Shown here: piece by piece, positions 6,421-15,875 of the stretch | How the letters are laid out: each line of letters opens with the position of its first letter | Position numbering within the stretch: position 1 is the stretch's first letter | DNA from: Purshia tridentata | Lineage: Eukaryota > Streptophyta > Magnoliopsida > Rosales > Rosaceae | Length of the DNA stretch: 27,027 nt | Assembly (NCBI GenBank): GCA_003254885.1 | Contig: QANT01004294.1 | Span: 1-27,027, forward strand | Direction: 5' to 3' | Position numbers and translations under genes: made by a program | Notes under the pieces: generated by a model | What the model was told of the DNA's origin: nothing | Database searches by the model: none | Seen by the model: only the letters and a program-made list of their open reading frames with translations

Positions 6421-9258
6421 GCCTTTTCTTGACGATTTCTAAGTCACTTATCACATTCCGAGAATAATATGTAATTTTTACTGGAATTCGTCAATTGTTA
6501 TTAATATCAAAACACTGTTACATAAGTAAGGAAGATTTCAAACATAATATTTTTTCAAATGAATAGCATTCCAAGGTTTCGGCAGTTTCTTCCCAGTCCG
6601 GAGTTCTCGAAGTTTGTAGGCCCCCTTTCCGAAGACTGCCATGACTTCGTAAGGGCCTTCCCATACTTTTTTGAACTTTCCAGATTCTGGTAGTTCCCCC
6701 GATTTAGGTCCTTGGTCCATAATTCGTTTCAAGACCCAATCTCCAATTCTAAAGGTTTTATAGCGTACCTTCTGGTTGAAATGTCGGGCTGCCACGCTGT
6801 GATAGTTTGCCAACCGAATTGATGCCACCATCCTTTTTTCTTCCGCAAGGTCTAGAGTGTGTCGAAGTCGGATTGCGTTCGATTCCTCATCTTCGGCTGA
6901 TAATGTTCTTGTGGTTGGCAATCCTATCTCAGTGGGGATTACCGCTTCTACCCCGAAGGTTAGGGAAAACGGTGATTCTCCAGTCGGTCTTCGTTTAGTG
7001 GTTCGGTATGCCCACAGAACGTGATGGAGTTCGTCGTGCCACTTCCCTCTGGCCCCTTCGAGTCGTCTTTTGATATTGTCGAAGATGGTTCTGTTCGTCT
7101 TTTCTGCTTGCCCATTTGCCTGGGGGTAACTTCGGGAGGAGAAATGGAGTTGGATTCCCTTTTCGGTACAAAATGCTTTAAATTTCTTATTGTTGAAAGG
7201 TGTGCCATTGTCCGTAACTATGGCTCGTGGCATTCCGAAGCGACATATGACATTTCTCCAAATGAAACGAACAACAGTGGTAGCATCGATCGTTCCATAA
7301 GCCTCTGCCTCGACCCATTTGGTGAAATAATCCGTCACGAGGAGTACGTTCCTCTTTCCTCCAGGGGCAGTTGGCAATGGTCCCACAATATCCATACCCC
7401 ACCTCGCGAACGGCCATGGTTCCCACGTTGAATTCAAATCCTCAGCTGGTTGTCTGCTTATGGGTGCGTAGCGTTGACACTGGTCGCATTTCCGAGCATA
7501 AACTTCTGAATCTTTTGCCATGTACGGCCAAAAGTATCCTTGCGTCAGTGCTTTGTGTGCTAAGCTTCGTCCTCCAGCATGGTTTCCACATGAACCGTCA
7601 TGAATTGTTGAGAGCAGCCATTCAGCTTGAACTGGGTCAAGACAGCGCAACAACGGCCCTGAAAAAGATTTTCTAAACAACACGTTATCGATCAAAACAT
7701 ACCTGGCTGCTCGTATTCTTAGTTTCCGCGCTTCAGCTGGATCCGTTGGTGCTGTACCCGAGCGAAGGTACTCTATCAGGGGCGTCATCCAATTCGTTCC
7801 ACCTTGACTGATCATCAAGGTGGTTGGTTCCTTTATAATGCTGGGTGTGTGTAACTGTTCAATCCTAATGGATCGAAGTCCTTCCGAAGTTGAGGCTTCG
7901 CATGCTAGGTGATCGGCCGCCTGATTTTGTTCTCTGGGCACTTGTGAGAAAGTTACTTTCCTGAAGCGAGAAGTTATCTCAGTTACCAACTTTTGGTATG
8001 CCTCCATCTTTTCATCTCTGGTGGCGTACTCTCCATTTACTTGGTTTATTACGAGCTGAGAATCACTATAGACTTTAAGAGCTTGCGCCTTGACTTTTTC
8101 AGCAATTCGTAAACCATTAACGAGGGCTTCGTATTCTGCCACATTGTTCGAAGCTGGGAAATCCAACCTTAAGGCAAACTCCAAATCGAAACCATCGGGG
8201 GTTCGTAGAATTATGTCTGCCCCTGCGCCTAACGCATTCAAGGATCCATCCACGTATAGTTCCCATGCATTTTCCTCCTGATCTTCTTCGAACACGTTTA
8301 GGGGTTTATGTGCTTCGACTAAGAAGTCTGCCACTGCCTGCCCTTTACGGGCTGTCTGTGGTTTGAACTCTATATCGAATGCCCCCAGTTCGATGGCCCA
8401 TTTCATCATTCTTCCGGAGAGGTCTGGTTTGGCGAGAATTCCCCGAACGGGTTGGTTGGTGATCACTGCTATTTTATGCCCTTCGAAATATTGCCGAAGT
8501 TTCCTTTTTGCAGTGACGAGAGCCAGGACGCACTTCTCCGAAGCGTTGTATCTAGTCTCTGCTTCCACGAGGCTCTTGCTTACATAGAACACTGGATGCT
8601 GTTGGCCATCTCGTTCAATGATTAACGCAGCGCTTACAGCGAATTCTGAAGCTGCTAAGTACAAAAATAGAACTTCTCCAGGTTCGGGAACTGCAAGGAT
8701 GGGCGGGTTAGCCATGTATTCTTTGATTTTCTTCAACGCTTCAGATTGCGCTGTTCCCCAAGATCCTCCCTTTTTTATTGCATGAAAGAATGGCTTGCAC
8801 CTATCTGTTGCCCTTGAAATAAATCTGCTTAGTGCGGCAATCCTTCCTGTTAAAACCTGCACCTCCCGAACTGTTCGAGGTTCTTCCATTTCTTGAAGAG
8901 CCTGGACTTTGCTTGGGTTGGGCTCGATCCCTCGTTGGCTGACGATATATCCCAAGAATTGCCCGGAAGAAACGCCGAACGCACATTTCGTCGGATTTAA
9001 TCGCATCTTGTATCTGCGAAGGACTTCGAACGTTTCTTTCAAGTCAACATGATGATCTTTTCTTGATTTGCTCTTTAAGACCATGTCGTCGATATATACT
9101 TCCATGGTTCTCCCTATTTGATCTTTGAACATCTGGTTGACTAATCTTTGATAGGTTGATCCTGCATTCTTGAGGCCGAAAGGCATTACTGTATAACAGT
9201 ATAGCCCTCGTTCGGAAATGAAGGTTGTCTTATCTTGATCGTCGATTGCCATCAGGAT

Positions 9259-9322
9259 TTGATTATATCCGGAATATGCGTCGAGGAAAATTGATTATAT
9301 CCGGAATATGCGTCGAGAAAAG
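9259..9322 (-). repeat. 32-bp tandem duplication in the RT of element 1
   Basis: TTGATTATATCCGGAATATG and the following 12 bases occur twice in a row, starting at 9259 and 9291, where element 2 has the sequence once. As 32 is not a multiple of three, it breaks the RT frame between the 213-codon and 904-codon halves. The two units differ at only the last few bases. Confidence 0.9.
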
Positions 9323-9708
9323 TCAATTGTTCGTACCCGGCGGTGGCGTCTACCATCTGATCGATCTTGGGGATCGGGTAACAATCCTTTGGACAAGCTT
9401 TGTTCAAATTGGTGAAGTCGATGCATACTCTCCATTTGCCGTTCTTCTTTTGGACTACTACCACGTTCGAAATCCACGTGGGGCACCAGACATCCCTTAT
9501 GAATCCTACTTCGAGGAGTCGATCGACTTCGTCGCTTATTACCTTATTTCTTTCTGGCGCGAATCTTCTTTGCCTTTGCTGATACGGCGTCATGCTAGGA
9601 TCGACGTTTAGCCTGTGGCACGCTATGCTCGGATCAATCCCCGGCATATCCACGTGCGACCATGCGAACACATCTTTATTCGCCCGAAGAGTTGCGATCA
9701 GACGTGTT

Positions 9709-9870
9709 CGTTCTTCTTCTTTCAGGAGGGTACCCACCAACACCGTTTTGTTTGGCTCTTCCTGATCCAATACTATTTCTGTTAGTGATCGTTCTTCTTC
9801 TTTCAGGAGGGTACCCACCAACATCGTTTTGTCTGGCTCTTCCTGATCCAATACTATTTCCGTTAGTGGC
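9709..9870 (-). repeat. 81-bp tandem duplication in pol of element 1
   Basis: Two units of 81 bp start at 9709 and 9790 with three visible differences. They encode a doubled 27-residue segment around LTEIVLDQEEP and TVLVGTLLKEEER. Element 2 has one unit. The reading frame is kept. Confidence 0.9.
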
Positions 9871-9923
9871 TCGATAGTCATTGGTTCAGCCATAGATTCT
9901 TCCTGGATTGGCGGATCCTCCTT

Positions 9924-9932
9924 TAATTGCTA
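9924..9932 (-). promoter_or_regulatory. UAG-CAA-UUA readthrough signal, element 1
   Basis: On the minus strand the gag-protease frame ends GGA AAA TAG CAA TTA AAG, and the pol frame continues in the same register to its ATG at 9893-9891. UAG followed by CAA-UUA (general form CAR-YYA) is the known leaky-termination context of tobacco mosaic virus and related plant RNA viruses. The nine bases are identical in element 2 although nearby bases differ. Confidence 0.75.
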
Positions 9933-12121
9933 TTTTCCTTCGATCCCTGCGACCTCTTTGCTTGATCGAATTCCCATCGTAAGGTGATAGCATTTCTTTG
10001 CCATAGCTTGATCACCTACAATGTCGATGGTTCCTTTTCCATCCGCAGAAACACATCTCATGATTAAACACCGAGTAGATGCCTCACCCTCCATCCTCCA
10101 TATCCAATCTCTACCCATGATCACGTTATACGCGGAAGGGGAGTTGATTACCACAAAGGTGGTGAACAGTGTCTTCCCCACTGCGATCACTGGCAAAGTT
10201 ATTTCTCCCACTGGAGTTATCTGACTGCCTTCGAAGGCCAGAATTGGGGTCTTATTTTCCTTTAAATCCTCATCTCGAAGCCCCATCTGTTTGAACGTGC
10301 TATAATACATGACCTCCGCACTGCTCCCTCCATCGATCATAACTCGGTGCANCCAATTTGCAGAGTGACGACGAGTGCGTCTTTGTGGGGGCACTCCAAC
10401 CTCTCTAAGTCTTTTCGTGAAAATTGGATGATTCCCTCCGCGTCTCTTTGGGCTGCTGCTTGTGCCGACGCCGAACTGATTTGATTTACTCTTTGAGCTT
10501 TTTCTAGCTGTCGTTTTAAACTGCGCCTCTGGGCAGACGATCCTTTGGGTGGCTCGGATCCTCCATGGATAGAGTGTATTTCGTATAGGACAGGCTCTAT
10601 CTGGGCCGCATTGTTATTCTCCCTCGGAGGGTTCTCCTGGGGTTGAGTTGGGCCTACCTGGTATTGGGTTAACTGCCCTTTCCGTATCATGGCCGCAATC
10701 TGTCCTCTTAGATTGAAGCACTCTTCGAGTTCGTGTCCGAAGTCGTTATGGAAATGACAGTGCTTCGACTTGTCCCTGAACTCTGGTTTGGTTTTAATCG
10801 ATGAAGGTTCTCGAAAGATACCTTTAGCTTTATTGTCGTGGTAAATCTTCGACACGCTGCAGGTGAGCTTAACGTTTGCAACCGGATCTTCGAACCGGGA
10901 GTTTCGCCTTCCTCTTCCTTTCTCACCATTCTTACTCTCACTCGCTTGCTGCGGAAGTGGGATGGCGTTAACTCATGTCGTTTCGACGTTCGCCGGTTTG
11001 CTCTCTGTTTACTTCGACACGCTGCAGGTGAGCTTAACGTTTGCAACCGGATCTTCGAACCGGGAGTTTCGCCTTCCTCTTCCTTTCTCACCATTCTTAC
11101 TCTCACTCGCTTGCTGCGGAAGTGGGATGGCGTTAACTCGTGTCGTTTCGACGTTCGCCGGTTTGCTCTCTGTTTTGCCTTGTTGAACTACCAATACTCG
11201 TCTTCGATTGGCTGTATCCTCTTCGAGGCGGATGAAAGGCTCCGCTTGGGCAATGCACTCCCTCATATCGTACGGTGGGTGCATGATAATGTTCTCATGC
11301 AGCTTCGATCCAGCTAGTAGCCCTTCTTTAAATGCCGCAGTGACTGTCTCTCTCGGACAGTGGTCTAATGACGACATTTCTACTATGAAGCGGGATAGGT
11401 AATCTTTCAATTTCTCATTTTTTCCCTGCTTCGTGTTGAACAAAGTAGTGATGTCCTTTTTCCTGCGTTGATTGCATATATACTATGATATGAAAACTTC
11501 GCAGAGTTCAGAAAAACTCCCGATGGTCCCTATTTTCAATTGACGGAACCACGTCAATGCCGAGCCAGTCAAACTCGATGGGAAGAGTTTACACTGCAAA
11601 GGTTCATTCTCCACCTCCAAAACTAACTGTTGTTGGTAGTGGTAGATATGATCCATAGGATCTCCAGTTCCGTCGAACAGCTGAAACTTCGGAGTTTGGA
11701 ATTTTTCTGGCCTTTTCGCAGCCATAATTTCGTCGGAGAAAGGCGACCGGCATATTCCCCGCGCTGCCTCGATCGCTAGTTGCGTTGGAGTGAGAGTCCG
11801 ATGACCATTCAATAACCTACGGAGGTCGTCGTTGTCGCAAATTTTCTTCATAGTTCGTCGATCATGGTCCTCGAGCTCCTCTTCGTGTTGCTCTCGATCG
11901 TACCTTCCTTCCTCCTCTTCACTAACTCGCGAGTCGCTTGACCCATCCATTTGTTTTCTTTTTTACCTCGAATTCGAGGGTGTCTGTTTTTGTCGGGCCA
12001 TTTCCAGGGCTTCGTTGGCCACACAATTGGCTTCTTCCACCCTGCTAGCCAAGTTTTTCAGAAGCTCCATCATCTCGGTTTGCATTTGCGACCCGTTTCC
12101 AGCGTTTTCAATCCCAGCCAT
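9930..12121 (-). pseudogene. gag-protease of element 1, with stops and a gap
   Basis: This is homologous to the element 2 gag-protease (20433-22469) and starts at the matching ATG at 12121-12119. In-frame stops occur at 11963-11965 (TAA), 11483-11485 (TAG, where element 2 has Gln) and 11009-11011 (TAA, made at the joint of a 165-bp tandem duplication). A single N at 10352 replaces about eleven bases and shifts the frame, just before the protease motif IDGGSS. The retrotransposon gag domain, the zinc-knuckle-like CHFHNDFGHELEEC and the protease are all still readable. No functional product is possible from this copy as assembled. Confidence 0.9.
10847..11176 (-). repeat. 165-bp tandem duplication in gag of element 1
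   Basis: Two 165-bp units start at 10847 and 11012 with only one clear difference (CTCATGTCG against CTCGTGTCG). Element 2 has a single unit. The length keeps the frame, but the junction itself reads TAA on the minus strand at 11009-11011, so the duplication also truncates gag. The near-identity shows that it is younger than the array copies themselves. Confidence 0.9.
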
Positions 12122-12143
12122 GGTTGAATGATTGTTTCTTTCG

Positions 12144-12255
12144 TTCCCACAGACGGCACGGTGCGTCACTGGAAGTCAAAGTTAAGTGCCTTCTCTTCGA
12201 CATCCAATATATCCTAACTACCTATATGGGACAACTAATTAAATTGTTTAATAAG
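12144..12255 (-). other. Broken primer-binding site and 98 bp of foreign sequence
   Basis: Element 2 has CCCACAGACGGC followed by GCCAAT and then the LTR. Here CCCACAGACGGC (to 12157) is instead followed by 98 bp (12158-12255) found nowhere else in the window, and only then by the LTR start TGTTGATG at 12256. The TGGC end of the primer-binding site is gone. The six bases are replaced, not just interrupted, so this looks like a deletion with filler, or a joint between two separately inserted elements with ATAAG (12251-12255) next to LTR 2. Confidence 0.75.
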
Positions 12256-12798
12256 TGTTGATGCTAAAATTCTTGCTGGGCCTAGTTTTAACAATCAACA
12301 ATCAACCAGCCAACTATGAGCCCACCACTCGATCGTTGCGCTTGCTTCGAACTTCTTCGTCTCCTTGAATTGTTGAAATCTCCCGTAGGATGTACCTGCA
12401 ATAACACTCCGATGCCAAAATGAATGAAATAATTCTAAGTATCTCTCAGTATATCTTTTCACTTTCTTTGTATTCGTTTCTTCCTTTCTTGGTTTCGATC
12501 CCTTTTCACGGGGTCACAACCTTTCTTATATAGCAAACGATAATCCTTCCGTTACCTTCGCGCCATTTTCTTCCCGTTATGTTCTTTAATGCATTTGATC
12601 GTTGGCGCCTTTATTCGGGTTCGTGGGTCTTTAAAGGCGAGATTTATATGGGTTATGTCTTTAAGATAAGAAATTTTACCGTTTCCGATTTTGGGTTTTG
12701 ATTCACGTGGGCCCTTTGGGCTTCAGTACATGGTTCGGTTTTTCTTTTCCTGGACCTGGTTTACTTTGGGCTTAGGCCCAATCATTTTATCGCCCACA
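12256..12798 (-). repeat. LTR 2 (3' LTR of element 2)
   Basis: This 543-bp LTR has the same TGTTGATGC...CGCCCACA ends as the others. It is about 20 bp longer because of extra sequence near 12460-12480. The minus-strand TATA motif CTATATAAG is at 12525-12533. The polypurine tract of element 2 abuts its right edge. Its left edge meets the 98 bp of foreign sequence, not a primer-binding site. Confidence 0.92.
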
Positions 12799-12820
12799 AT
12801 GCCCCCTTTTTTCTCTCTAC
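12799..12820 (-). other. Polypurine tract of element 2
   Basis: On the minus strand this reads AGAGAGAAAAAAGGGGGCAT, one A longer than in element 1, ending directly at the LTR start TGTGGGCG. Confidence 0.85.
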
Positions 12821-13208
12821 CCGCCACGTGTCACGCTATGGCTGGTAGAGGGAAAAAAATGATGGCGTAAGGCAAAAAGGCGCTTTTTGTTTGCTTCGAG
12901 GCGCGTCTTTTCGACCTTTGCTCTCCTCGAACCCCTGAGCTTCCCCAGCCACTTATTTTTCGAAAAAATCCCCTATTTAAATAAACTCTCTTCCTCTTTC
13001 TTCTTCAAATTCTTCGATCTTCTCCACAGTGACTTTTAAGAGCAGAAAGCTATTCCCATGAGACTTTGCATCTTTCCGACACTCGCCCAAGGGTAGGAAC
13101 CTTTTTCCAAAGACTTTGCATCTTTCCGATACTCGCCCAAGGGTCTTCGGTGTTTCCTAGCTTGCTTTTCTCCCTTACTCCCGCGTAAATCTTTCTTTCC
13201 CTTTTATT
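12821..13208 (+). promoter_or_regulatory. Antisense promoter and leader of ORF-A, copy 2
   Basis: The G-box CACGTG is at 12825-12830, and TATTTAAATAAAC, a weaker TATA-like box, is at about 12974-12986. The leader contains a 50-bp tandem repeat, with AGACTTTGCATCTTTCCGA starting at 13061 and again (one change) at 13111. The first unit is preceded by sequence like copy 1 (CATGAGACTTTG) and the second by sequence like copy 3 (CTTTTTCCAAAGACTTTG), so the leader looks like a mosaic of two family members. Confidence 0.6.
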
Positions 13209-13602
13209 ATGGGTAAACTCACCCAACTAGTTTATCATTGGGATCCTTCGGTAGAACAACTTAAAAAAATAGTTAGGGATTACGAGATACCTCCCACTGT
13301 CAAAGTTCAATCCCTTCCAGCAAATTGTAGTGTAACAACCGGGGAGGGTATTCCAGAGGGATCGCTAGTAATTTCTGCCAATTCCCTTCAGTATGTCAGA
13401 TTTCCTCTTCATCCCCTTTTTCACGTTATTTTTAATAAAATGGGTGTTCACCCTCTTCAACTAAACCCCAGTTGCTTCCAACTGATTTCTGCTCTTCTGG
13501 GTTTTGGGCTTTCCGTGGGGGCGGCCTTCGTGTTCGTTGACTTCTTCTTTTGCTATAAGTGGAGTAAGGTCAACGAACTCGACGGGTCTTGTACTTTCTA
13601 TT

Positions 13603-13756
13603 TCACTCCAAAACCTGATGCCCCTAAGCTTTTTCATGATCTTCCTACTTCCCATTGTGGTTGGAAAGGTAGACCGGTATCACTCCAAAACCTGATGCCC
13701 CCAAACTCTTTCACGATCGCCCTACTTCTCATTGTGGGTGGAAAGGTAGGCCGGTG
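13603..13756 (+). repeat. 77-bp tandem duplication with diverged halves
   Basis: Two 77-bp units begin TCACTCCAAAACCTGATGCC at 13603 and 13680 and differ at roughly ten positions. Copies 1 and 3 have one unit. The divergence between the halves is about as large as that between separate family members, unlike the near-identical duplications in element 1. Confidence 0.85.
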
Positions 13757-14176
13757 ATGTTGACCGGCGAGTAGGCTGCCCCCGAACTCAGCAATGTGCC
13801 ACTCCCAACTCGTTTTTCCCATTCCCCTGGTATTCCTCACTTCGATGAATATCATCATCTTGATACTGATGTCATCTGCCAACGTTTATCGATCACTAAC
13901 ATTCTTCGCTTTCTTTTTCCAGATAAATCTTGCTTCCTAGAGGCCAGGCTAGTTCACGATAGGTTGCTAGCCCTTAAGGCACATTTCGAACTTGGGAATC
14001 CGAAGCACAGCATCGGCTGGTTCTCTACGCCTCAAGTTCTCCATCGAATCAGTTCTCAACGCCAATCCATTATTTACGCGCCCTATTCCAACGAGAAACG
14101 CTCGGGTTTCGAAGGTTATACTCCCCAAGACTTTTTGGGCGGTTTAATTTTGCGTTCGGAGGACTTGGCTTTGACT

Positions 14177-14452
14177 AGTGACGGTAGGAAAAGGATCGAG
14201 CAGCTAAGAGCAAGATTCAAGGCTCAAGTCAACGTTCTTTCGGTGGACTCTGAAGAAACTGCTTTTGATACTGAGGGGATCGACATGCAGCGAAGAAAGC
14301 TTGAGCTCGCGAAGAGTGAGGGAAGGAAAAGGATCGAACAGCTGAGAGCAAGATTCAAGGCTCAAGTCGACGTTCTTTCAGTGGATTTTGAAGAAACCGC
14401 TTCTGACACTGAGGGGGTCGACATGCAGCGAAGAAAGCTTGAGCTTGCGAAG
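14177..14452 (+). repeat. 138-bp in-frame tandem duplication with diverged halves
   Basis: Units starting at 14177 and 14315 differ at about a dozen of 138 positions. The second is closer to copies 1 and 3 (DVLSVD, ASDTEGVD), while the first has private changes (NVLSVD, AFDTEGID). The frame is kept. Confidence 0.85.
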
Positions 14453-14875
14453 GACCCTATCCTTGAGAAGAAAAGAAAAAGAAATGACGGGAAGGCCCCT
14501 CCGAAGGGAAAAATGTCAAAGGTCACTCCGATGGTCTAGGAGGGACCTGTTCGTGATGTTCAAGTGCCTTCGACAGCTGCTACTCTCGACCCACCTCCTT
14601 CGATAACCGCCACACAAAGTCCACCTCCTCTGACCACCTCTTCTCCCCCTCGAGTTGCGAGTTCGAGTGCTCGTCCTACCGCTCCCCTTCCCCCTTTCAT
14701 CCCGGACATGAAGAGGTCCAACGGAACCCGAGTTCTGCTGAGTGACTCGGCCGTTCACGATGAAAGCACCGCGATCGCTATTACGAGGGGTTGCGTGCTT
14801 CCAAGAGATGCTGCTGGGGTCGCTCAGCTAAATGACGGGGCTCTCATCGCTGCTACCCACGTGGCGAGTTATACG

Positions 14876-14951
14876 GTAATTAGTTCTTCGGTATTTAGTT
14901 CTCTTTGAACGCTTCTTTTCGTGCATTGACTGTCTGCCTTTCTTTTTGCAG
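14876..14951 (+). other. ORF-A intron, copy 2
   Basis: This 76-nt GT-AG intron has a GTAATT donor and a TTTTTGCAG acceptor in phase 0, and corresponds position for position to the intron at 4257-4331. Confidence 0.8.
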
Positions 14952-15566
14952 ATAAACATGCTAAACGTGGACTTGACTAGTCGTCTGCTGGCGATAAAGC
15001 ATGAACTACGTCAAGAGGCTGAGAAGGGGGAAGCTGCCAGGAAGAAGTTTGCTGATGCCGAAGCGTTGCTTTCTCAGGTCAAGAAGGAGCTGGCAGAGGC
15101 AAATGCTGGGCGATGCAGGGCCGAAGAGGATAGGGATCTGCACGCGGAGAATTTTGAAGGTGCACAGAAGGAGCTCGAAGCTTCTAGGGCTCGAGTGGCT
15201 GAATTGGAGAAGGAGCTGGCGGTCGAAAGGGCTGAACGCCAAGCTGAGTTCGATGATTGCCAAACCTTGATTGGCATTGATCGAGCTCGGTTCTTCAGGC
15301 TTGGCTGGGTTCAGAGAGCTGAACCTGAAGATGGTCGTCTGTACGAGGGCCCTGAAGCTGTGGACGCTCTTCAAGGGGTCAAGGAGTCATATGACTACCT
15401 TCTGGGGATGCGTCCAGGCGATCGGGCCCCTGCCTCGAGCCCTTCTTCTGACGAAGAGGTTGTTGAAATCCCAAACGAGAATCCTTCCTCTGCCCCCGGT
15501 GCTGATGCTTCTGTGCCCCCTTCGTCTTCGGAGATCGATGCTTCCAATCCCCTACCCGAGAAATAG
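14952..15566 (+). CDS. Antisense ORF-A exon 2, copy 2 (coiled coil), intact
   Basis: This exon has 204 codons plus TAG. Residues about 10-110 of the exon are a long charged alpha-helical coiled coil with heptad-like spacing (KKELAEANAGRCRAEEDRD; ARVAELEKELAVERAERQAE). After it comes a short conserved block, FFRLGWVQRAEPEDGRLYEG, then VDALQGVKESYDYLLGMRPG. The acidic, Ser/Pro-rich tail is SSDEEVVEIP to NPLPEK. Joined to an intact exon 1 the protein would be about 688 residues: Transposase_28-like head, basic cluster, Pro-rich linker, coiled coil, acidic tail. This arrangement suggests a structural or nucleic-acid-associated protein, but no function is known. Confidence 0.8.
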   Translation: MNMLNVDLTSRLLAIKHELRQEAEKGEAARKKFADAEALLSQVKKELAEANAGRCRAEEDRDLHAENFEGAQKELEASRARVAELEKELAVERAERQAEFDDCQTLIGIDRARFFRLGWVQRAEPEDGRLYEGPEAVDALQGVKESYDYLLGMRPGDRAPASSPSSDEEVVEIPNENPSSAPGADASVPPSSSEIDASNPLPEK

Positions 15567-15875
15567 CTTTCTTTTCTTTCTTATTTTTATTCTTGTTTTA
15601 CTGAACTTCTAACTTTGCTGAGAAACCAGTTGTAATTCTTGGTCATTTTTAAATTTCAATTTCAATTTCGTTTTAATTCTGCTGGTTTTGATTTCAAATT
15701 TTATTTATTGACATTTAATCACGAAGAGTAACGTAATATCCTCGAGAGATAATATCCGTATTAAATGATAGCATAAAACTCGCATTCTTGGAAATTATTC
15801 TAAGTATAAATACCTGTTCTCTCTTACCTTTGATTTCACGAAAGTTGTGCTTACTGTGCATGCTTTGAGATATCC
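15567..15875 (+). promoter_or_regulatory. Spacer and TATA box before ORF-B, copy 2
   Basis: This AT-rich spacer has TATAAATA at 15805-15812, 64 bp before the ORF-B ATG. The block around TAATATCCGTATTAAATGAT is almost unchanged from copy 1, more conserved than an idle spacer needs to be. No ORF is seen. Confidence 0.5.

Larger units (their letters stand above)
6538..9893 (-). pseudogene. pol of element 1 (RT, two RNase H, integrase), frameshifted
   Basis: This is the same polyprotein as the intact pol at 17154-20396, and most of it is highly similar. Two tandem duplications distinguish it. An in-frame 81-bp repeat (9709-9870) doubles 27 residues near the N-terminus (TEIVLDQEEP). A 32-bp repeat (9259-9322) inside the RT domain, just after FLDAYSGYNQ, shifts the frame. 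As a result the first 213 residues and the last 904 lie in different frames. YIDD, the second RNase H, the HHCC zinc finger and the D,D(35)E integrase motifs can all be recognised in the downstream part. It follows the UAG at 9930-9932 in the same frame as gag-protease. Confidence 0.9.
1928..12157 (-). mobile_element. Element 1: degenerate Tat-lineage Ty3/gypsy retrotransposon
   Basis: This copy reads on the minus strand: gag-protease (12121-9930), UAG, pol (9893-6538), tandem array, antisense ORF-B and ORF-A, polypurine tract and 3' LTR (1928-2449). It is dead. Gag has three nonsense codons and an N gap, pol is frameshifted by a 32-bp duplication, antisense exon 2 has internal stops and ORF-B lacks one base. 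At its 5' end the primer-binding site breaks off after GACGGC (plus strand) at 12157. It is followed by 98 bp of unrelated sequence before the next LTR, so whether the LTR at 12256 was ever its own 5' LTR is uncertain. Confidence 0.9.
13209..14875 (+). pseudogene. Antisense ORF-A exon 1, copy 2, broken by duplications
   Basis: The first 155 or so codons match copy 1. A 77-bp tandem duplication (units from 13603 and 13680) then shifts the frame, and TAG for TGG follows in GGCGAGTAGGCTG near 13770. From 13796 the correct frame is open again. A second, in-frame duplication of 138 bp (units from 14177 and 14315) doubles 46 codons (GRKRIEQLRARFKAQV and on). TAG replaces GAG at 14537-14539, after which the Pro/Ser-rich linker is open to the splice donor. 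The original exon also ends ASYT before GTAATT. Confidence 0.85.

Noticed and set aside
6033-6467. Several open frames of 65-143 codons on both strands across the tandem array
   Set aside because: They arise because the monomer lacks stops in several frames; they have no start context and no conservation beyond the repeat, and similar ones appear in the other two arrays.
10708-11106. 132-codon minus-strand frame with a repeated 55-residue block
   Set aside because: It is a shadow of gag in another frame, doubled by the 165-bp duplication.
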